IMG/VR virus record: IMGVR_UViG_3300009609_000428
Location: 1-42,019 of that record
DNA length: 42,019 bases
Direction: 5' to 3' (one strand)
Origin: a virus
Of this stretch, positions 39,131-42,019 are shown in pieces. Below the pieces are notes generated by a model, which was given only the letters and a program-made list of their open reading frames with translations, was not told the DNA's origin and ran no database searches. Position numbers and translations under genes: made by a program. Positions within the stretch are counted from its first letter, which is position 1; the number at the start of each line of letters is the position of its first letter.

Positions 39131-40079
39131 ACTCGATCACCTCCTGTATCGATTGAAATATCGATATGGCAAATGGCTTCCGCTCGAAGTTCCGGTAGAT
39201 ATCAGCCTTGAGCTTTCTTCCCGGTGCAACATGGCATGTTCGTATTGCTATCACAGCAAGGATAACGAGCCGAATCTCCCATTCAAAAAAGGAATGATGG
39301 ATCGACTTCTAGCCATTGGAATCATTCAAGAGGCGGCGGTCCTTGGCGTTCACTCTTTAAAGTTTAATTACCGGGGGGAATCTACCGTTCACCCACACTT
39401 TAAAGAAATCACTGGCGCGGCAAAGAAGCTCGCAGGCGGCCGCGTGTTCATTGATCGGATCACGAATTCCAATTTCAAGTTTCGATCGGATCGAGAAGAT
39501 ATTTTTGAGGGCCTATGCAATCAAACCAAGGTGAAAGTGTCCTATGACTCCTTTAGCAAAGCAGTTTTTGAATCGCAGCGTAAGGGTGGTGATCATGCTC
39601 TTACGACTCGTAATATTGATTTGTTTTATAATCATGCTTTACGAAAAAACACGGAGCTCGTTCTCCAAGCGGTACGAACGTCTCTTAACCGACACGAAGA
39701 TATCGAGGGCGAAGTAAAGAAACGATGGCCATCAGCAACCCTGAGCATTCGAGAGGTTGTCGATGGGCGAAAACAGCAGAGCATTGGCGATCTTGCAAAT
39801 AAACACAGAGATTTCTCAAACCGTCAAAGCTGCCTACAGGCACACGTCAGATTGATCATCACGCACGAGGGTAAGTGCATTCCTTGCTGCCCAGACATTA
39901 AAGAGGACCTCGTTTTGGGTGATGTCCGCTTTGAATCGCTTCGTAAGATATTCTCTGGTCCAATAGCAAAGCAATTAAGAAAAGACCTAATTTCCAAAAA
40001 AGCATTTGAGAATAGTCCATGTTCAACCTGTCCTGCGCACGAGAGCTATAGGGGATATAAGCCTGTATGGACAAGCTAA
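39120..40079 (+). CDS. Radical SAM enzyme with SPASM-like domain
   Basis: The product is 319 residues from the ATG at 39120; an in-frame upstream codon at 39093 lies inside the previous gene. CNMACSYC (C36, C40, C43) is the radical SAM cluster motif. The C-terminus has CLQAH, GKCIPCC and SPCSTCP, the Cys pattern of SPASM/twitch auxiliary clusters, and a typical VLGDVRFESLRKIF hinge. Members modify peptides, proteins or sugars. The neighbour is a sugar-nucleotide/glycosyltransferase gene, which favours a sugar or glycoprotein substrate, but that is inferred. Confidence 0.85.
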   Translation: MKSKLDHLLYRLKYRYGKWLPLEVPVDISLELSSRCNMACSYCYHSKDNEPNLPFKKGMMDRLLAIGIIQEAAVLGVHSLKFNYRGESTVHPHFKEITGAAKKLAGGRVFIDRITNSNFKFRSDREDIFEGLCNQTKVKVSYDSFSKAVFESQRKGGDHALTTRNIDLFYNHALRKNTELVLQAVRTSLNRHEDIEGEVKKRWPSATLSIREVVDGRKQQSIGDLANKHRDFSNRQSCLQAHVRLIITHEGKCIPCCPDIKEDLVLGDVRFESLRKIFSGPIAKQLRKDLISKKAFENSPCSTCPAHESYRGYKPVWTS

Positions 40080-41407
40080 ATTATGGGTTCGTGATCTGTT
40101 CAAGATCCGGATCTAGGCGCGTCCCCAATAAGGCGCTGCAGCCCATCAACGGAGTGCCCATGATTCAACACCTCATTGGGCGCTGTCTTAAGTCCGGATA
40201 TCCAGTGATTCTTGCGATTCCTAACAAGGACTATGAACAATATAAATTTCTAAACAAGGTCTTTGGGCATGAGGGTCTAACCATTCACATGGGACAACCC
40301 GACGATCCGCTTCAAAGGATGTATCAGGCTGCAAAGATGCATAAACTAGATGCCATATTTAGGGTGACGCATGACAAATTATTTATCGAAGAAGCGGCGG
40401 TTCGAATGTTTGTTGATCATTACGAGCGCTATTCTCCTGATTATTTATATAGCTCTTCTTCTGTGGACGGCGCCAGCTTCGAGCTGATTCGGTTCGAGGC
40501 GCTCGAAAAAGCTGCTCAGAAATTTAAAGACATAGAATATATCGGATACGCAATTCGTTGCTTGACCGATAAAATAAAAGACCTTTACTTGGGTGGGGTC
40601 TGGCAATCAGATCATCGATTGCTTTTAGATTATCCAGAGGATCTGGCCGTTCTCAATCTCACGCTTCAAAACCTAGGTAACGATTGCTCGCTCACCGAGG
40701 CGATCCGATTCTTGGATAAGAACGAATGGCTCTCGCGCTCTAACCGAATGCCAAAGGTGACAGTCTACACCTGTGCATATAACGCCGAGAAATGGCTCAC
40801 TAAAGCCATGGGTTCCGTGTCTCAACAAATCGGGTTTAAAGACATGGAATATATTTTGATCGACGATTGTTCTACGGATCGAACCGGATTAATCATGAGC
40901 AAGTTTTGTGACGTTTATAAGAATGCGCGATGGATTAAAAATGATACAAATCTTGGGTTGGCTAGTTCTTCTAATGTGGCTCTGCTATCTACTCGAGGAA
41001 GATATCTTATTAGGCTTGATGCTGATGATTACTTTGTGGACTCTAATGCGATTGAGTCGTTGCTAGAAAACGCGGGCTCCCAAAAGGTAGACGTTGTTTA
41101 CCCAGATAACTTCTTTGGTTCCTTTAAAAAAATACAGCCTGGCGCTGAAGCCCATCATGTGGGCGGGGCGCTGTTTAGAACGCGTGCCGCTAACCATGTG
41201 AAGTTCACCGATGGCTTAAGGGGCTACGAGGGGCTCGACTTCTTCGCGCGGGCGCGCGAGCAGCTTAAGATCGGATATCTCAAGAAGCCCATTTTCTTTT
41301 ATCGTCAACACGAGGGCTCTCTAACCAAAACAAACCAAGAAGACCGTGAGCAGATTCGATCCGACATCTTAAGGAAATACGGCAATGTCTATAAAATTCA
41401 ATCCTAA
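40067..41407 (+). CDS. SpsF-like cytidylyltransferase fused to GT2 glycosyltransferase
   Basis: The 446-residue product is bifunctional in appearance. Residues 1-225 match SpsF/CMP-sugar synthetase-type nucleotidyltransferases (ICSRSGSRRVPNKALQPI, then PDDPLQRMYQAAKMH). Residues 228-446 match family 2 glycosyltransferases (VTVYTCAYNAEKWL, LIDDCSTDRTG, and RLDADDYF near 318 as the DxD). One chain could thus activate a sugar and transfer a sugar. The acceptor is unknown. The start overlaps the radical SAM stop by 13 bp, implying one operon. Confidence 0.85.
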   Translation: MDKLNYGFVICSRSGSRRVPNKALQPINGVPMIQHLIGRCLKSGYPVILAIPNKDYEQYKFLNKVFGHEGLTIHMGQPDDPLQRMYQAAKMHKLDAIFRVTHDKLFIEEAAVRMFVDHYERYSPDYLYSSSSVDGASFELIRFEALEKAAQKFKDIEYIGYAIRCLTDKIKDLYLGGVWQSDHRLLLDYPEDLAVLNLTLQNLGNDCSLTEAIRFLDKNEWLSRSNRMPKVTVYTCAYNAEKWLTKAMGSVSQQIGFKDMEYILIDDCSTDRTGLIMSKFCDVYKNARWIKNDTNLGLASSSNVALLSTRGRYLIRLDADDYFVDSNAIESLLENAGSQKVDVVYPDNFFGSFKKIQPGAEAHHVGGALFRTRAANHVKFTDGLRGYEGLDFFARAREQLKIGYLKKPIFFYRQHEGSLTKTNQEDREQIRSDILRKYGNVYKIQS

Positions 41408-41648
41408 GGATTTAGTTCCGGCCAGTCCACAGGTAGACGCAATGAAGATCTTGCAGCGTGCAGACGTTGTGTGGTCTCGCATCAAACTAGAACCGGGTGA
41501 GTATCTCTTGGTGAAGATCGGAAAGCACATGGGCTCTCAGGCCAATGAGATTCAGAAAATGATCGACTCGGTATTTAAGAGAGAGAGCGATCGCGTATTA
41601 ATCTATACAGAGGGTGATCTAGAAATCAGTAAGGTTGTTTATGAGTAA
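41385..41648 (+). CDS. Hypothetical small protein
   Basis: The 87-residue product has alternating alpha/beta character (AMKILQRADVVWSRIKL, GEYLLVKIGKHMGS, DRVLIYTEGDLEISKVV), perhaps a small alpha/beta fold. It overlaps the glycosyltransferase gene by 23 bp and the next gene by 8 bp. No family recognised. Confidence 0.6.
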   Translation: MSIKFNPKDLVPASPQVDAMKILQRADVVWSRIKLEPGEYLLVKIGKHMGSQANEIQKMIDSVFKRESDRVLIYTEGDLEISKVVYE

Positions 41649-42019
41649 ATGGCCAGCGCTCGACCTGCTTAAAATCAAGGCCCACTGGGGACACGCTGAC
41701 TGGAAAACCTGTCTTAAAAAGTGCGTTCATGAAATGGATCTGCACAAGATCGGAACCATTCGCTATGGCCTTCAGCGAGGCATGACAGAGCTTGCAAAAA
41801 AGAAAATCAACGATGAGAAGACATGTGAGTTCTTTGCGATGCTACAGCGGCAAACCGAAGAGGCCGCTCGGTGGGTCATTCGTAAACGGCACGAGAATAA
41901 TCCATACGTTAGTCAAAATGTTGCCAACAACCTAGAAGCGACGCGTCTAAACATTCTGTTCGCGCGCGCTGATAAAAAGCAAATGGAGGTAGACTTTCAG
42001 TCTTGGAAGCATAAATATA
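41641..42019 (+). CDS. Partial gene cut by the window end
   Basis: An ATG overlapping the upstream stop opens a frame that stays open to the last base (126 residues visible). The sequence is helical and rich in Lys, Arg, Ala and Gln (LKIKAHWGHADWKTCLKK, then CEFFAMLQRQTEEAARWVI). No domain recognised. If the window were circular, the frame would run without a stop into the DAHP-synthase-like gene at 21. Confidence 0.65.
   Translation, partial: MSKWPALDLLKIKAHWGHADWKTCLKKCVHEMDLHKIGTIRYGLQRGMTELAKKKINDEKTCEFFAMLQRQTEEAARWVIRKRHENNPYVSQNVANNLEATRLNILFARADKKQMEVDFQSWKHKY

Noticed and set aside
1-42019. Integrase, transposase, DNA polymerase, lysogeny module and tRNA genes
   Set aside because: Looked for on both strands and none was recognised, so no claim of a temperate or transposing lifestyle is made in spite of the Mu-like head genes.
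1-42019. Direct terminal repeat between the window ends
   Set aside because: The first and last 20 bases do not match. Nothing in the window shows a cos or repeat end.

Overview
The window reads as a nearly complete genome (or most of one) of a tailed phage with a long non-contractile tail (siphovirus type) that infects a Gram-negative bacterium. The Gram-negative inference rests on a lysis cassette with a lipoprotein of the outer-spanin kind, an M15-type endolysin, and five proteins with clear lipobox signal peptides. No integrase, transposase, DNA polymerase or tRNA gene was seen, so the lifestyle is undecided. The host genus cannot be named from the sequence alone. Genes are tightly packed, often with ATGA-type stop/start overlaps, and many use an unusual GGGGGA-type ribosome binding site.

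Layout. 0-2.2 kb: a diverged DAHP-synthase-like enzyme and a zinc-ribbon methyltransferase with a TPR tail. 2.2-4.2 kb: lysis genes and a RusA resolvase. 4.2-8.2 kb: two minus-strand lipoproteins, a large acidic collagen-like protein, and a minus-strand protein resembling exo-rhamnogalacturonan-lyase-type enzymes. 8.2-12.7 kb: a long minus-strand operon of small accessory genes whose first gene, at the promoter, is a Sak4-like RecA-family ATPase. 12.74-12.86 kb: a divergent promoter with a perfect inverted repeat. 12.9-17.7 kb: rightward early genes, including small zinc-finger proteins, a ribbon-helix-helix protein, an HNH-AP2 homing endonuclease, an XRE/sigma-70 region 4 fusion, a GH123-like lipoprotein and a metallophosphoesterase. 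17.7-20.1 kb: a possible small RNA, a replication initiator with a candidate origin inside it, a mini-SPFH membrane protein and a nucleoside-phosphorylase-like protein.

20.2-39.1 kb is the virion module: terminase subunits, a portal fused to a Mu gpF-like domain, fibre- and propeller-like proteins, a protease with a nested scaffold, decoration protein, major capsid protein with a strong terminator, Mu-like connectors, tail terminator, a DUF115/Maf-like protein, tail tube, a frameshifted chaperone pair, a 604-residue tape measure, and tail-tip proteins. The head genes are Mu-like while the tail is siphoviral.

39.1-42.0 kb carries a radical SAM/SPASM enzyme, an SpsF-like cytidylyltransferase fused to a GT2 glycosyltransferase, a small unknown and a gene cut by the window edge. 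If the genome is circular or circularly permuted, these adjoin the synthase and methyltransferase at the left end. Together with the DUF115 protein beside the tail tube they could form a phage-encoded pathway that makes, activates and attaches an unusual acidic sugar. This is the most interesting hypothesis in the window, and it is inference.
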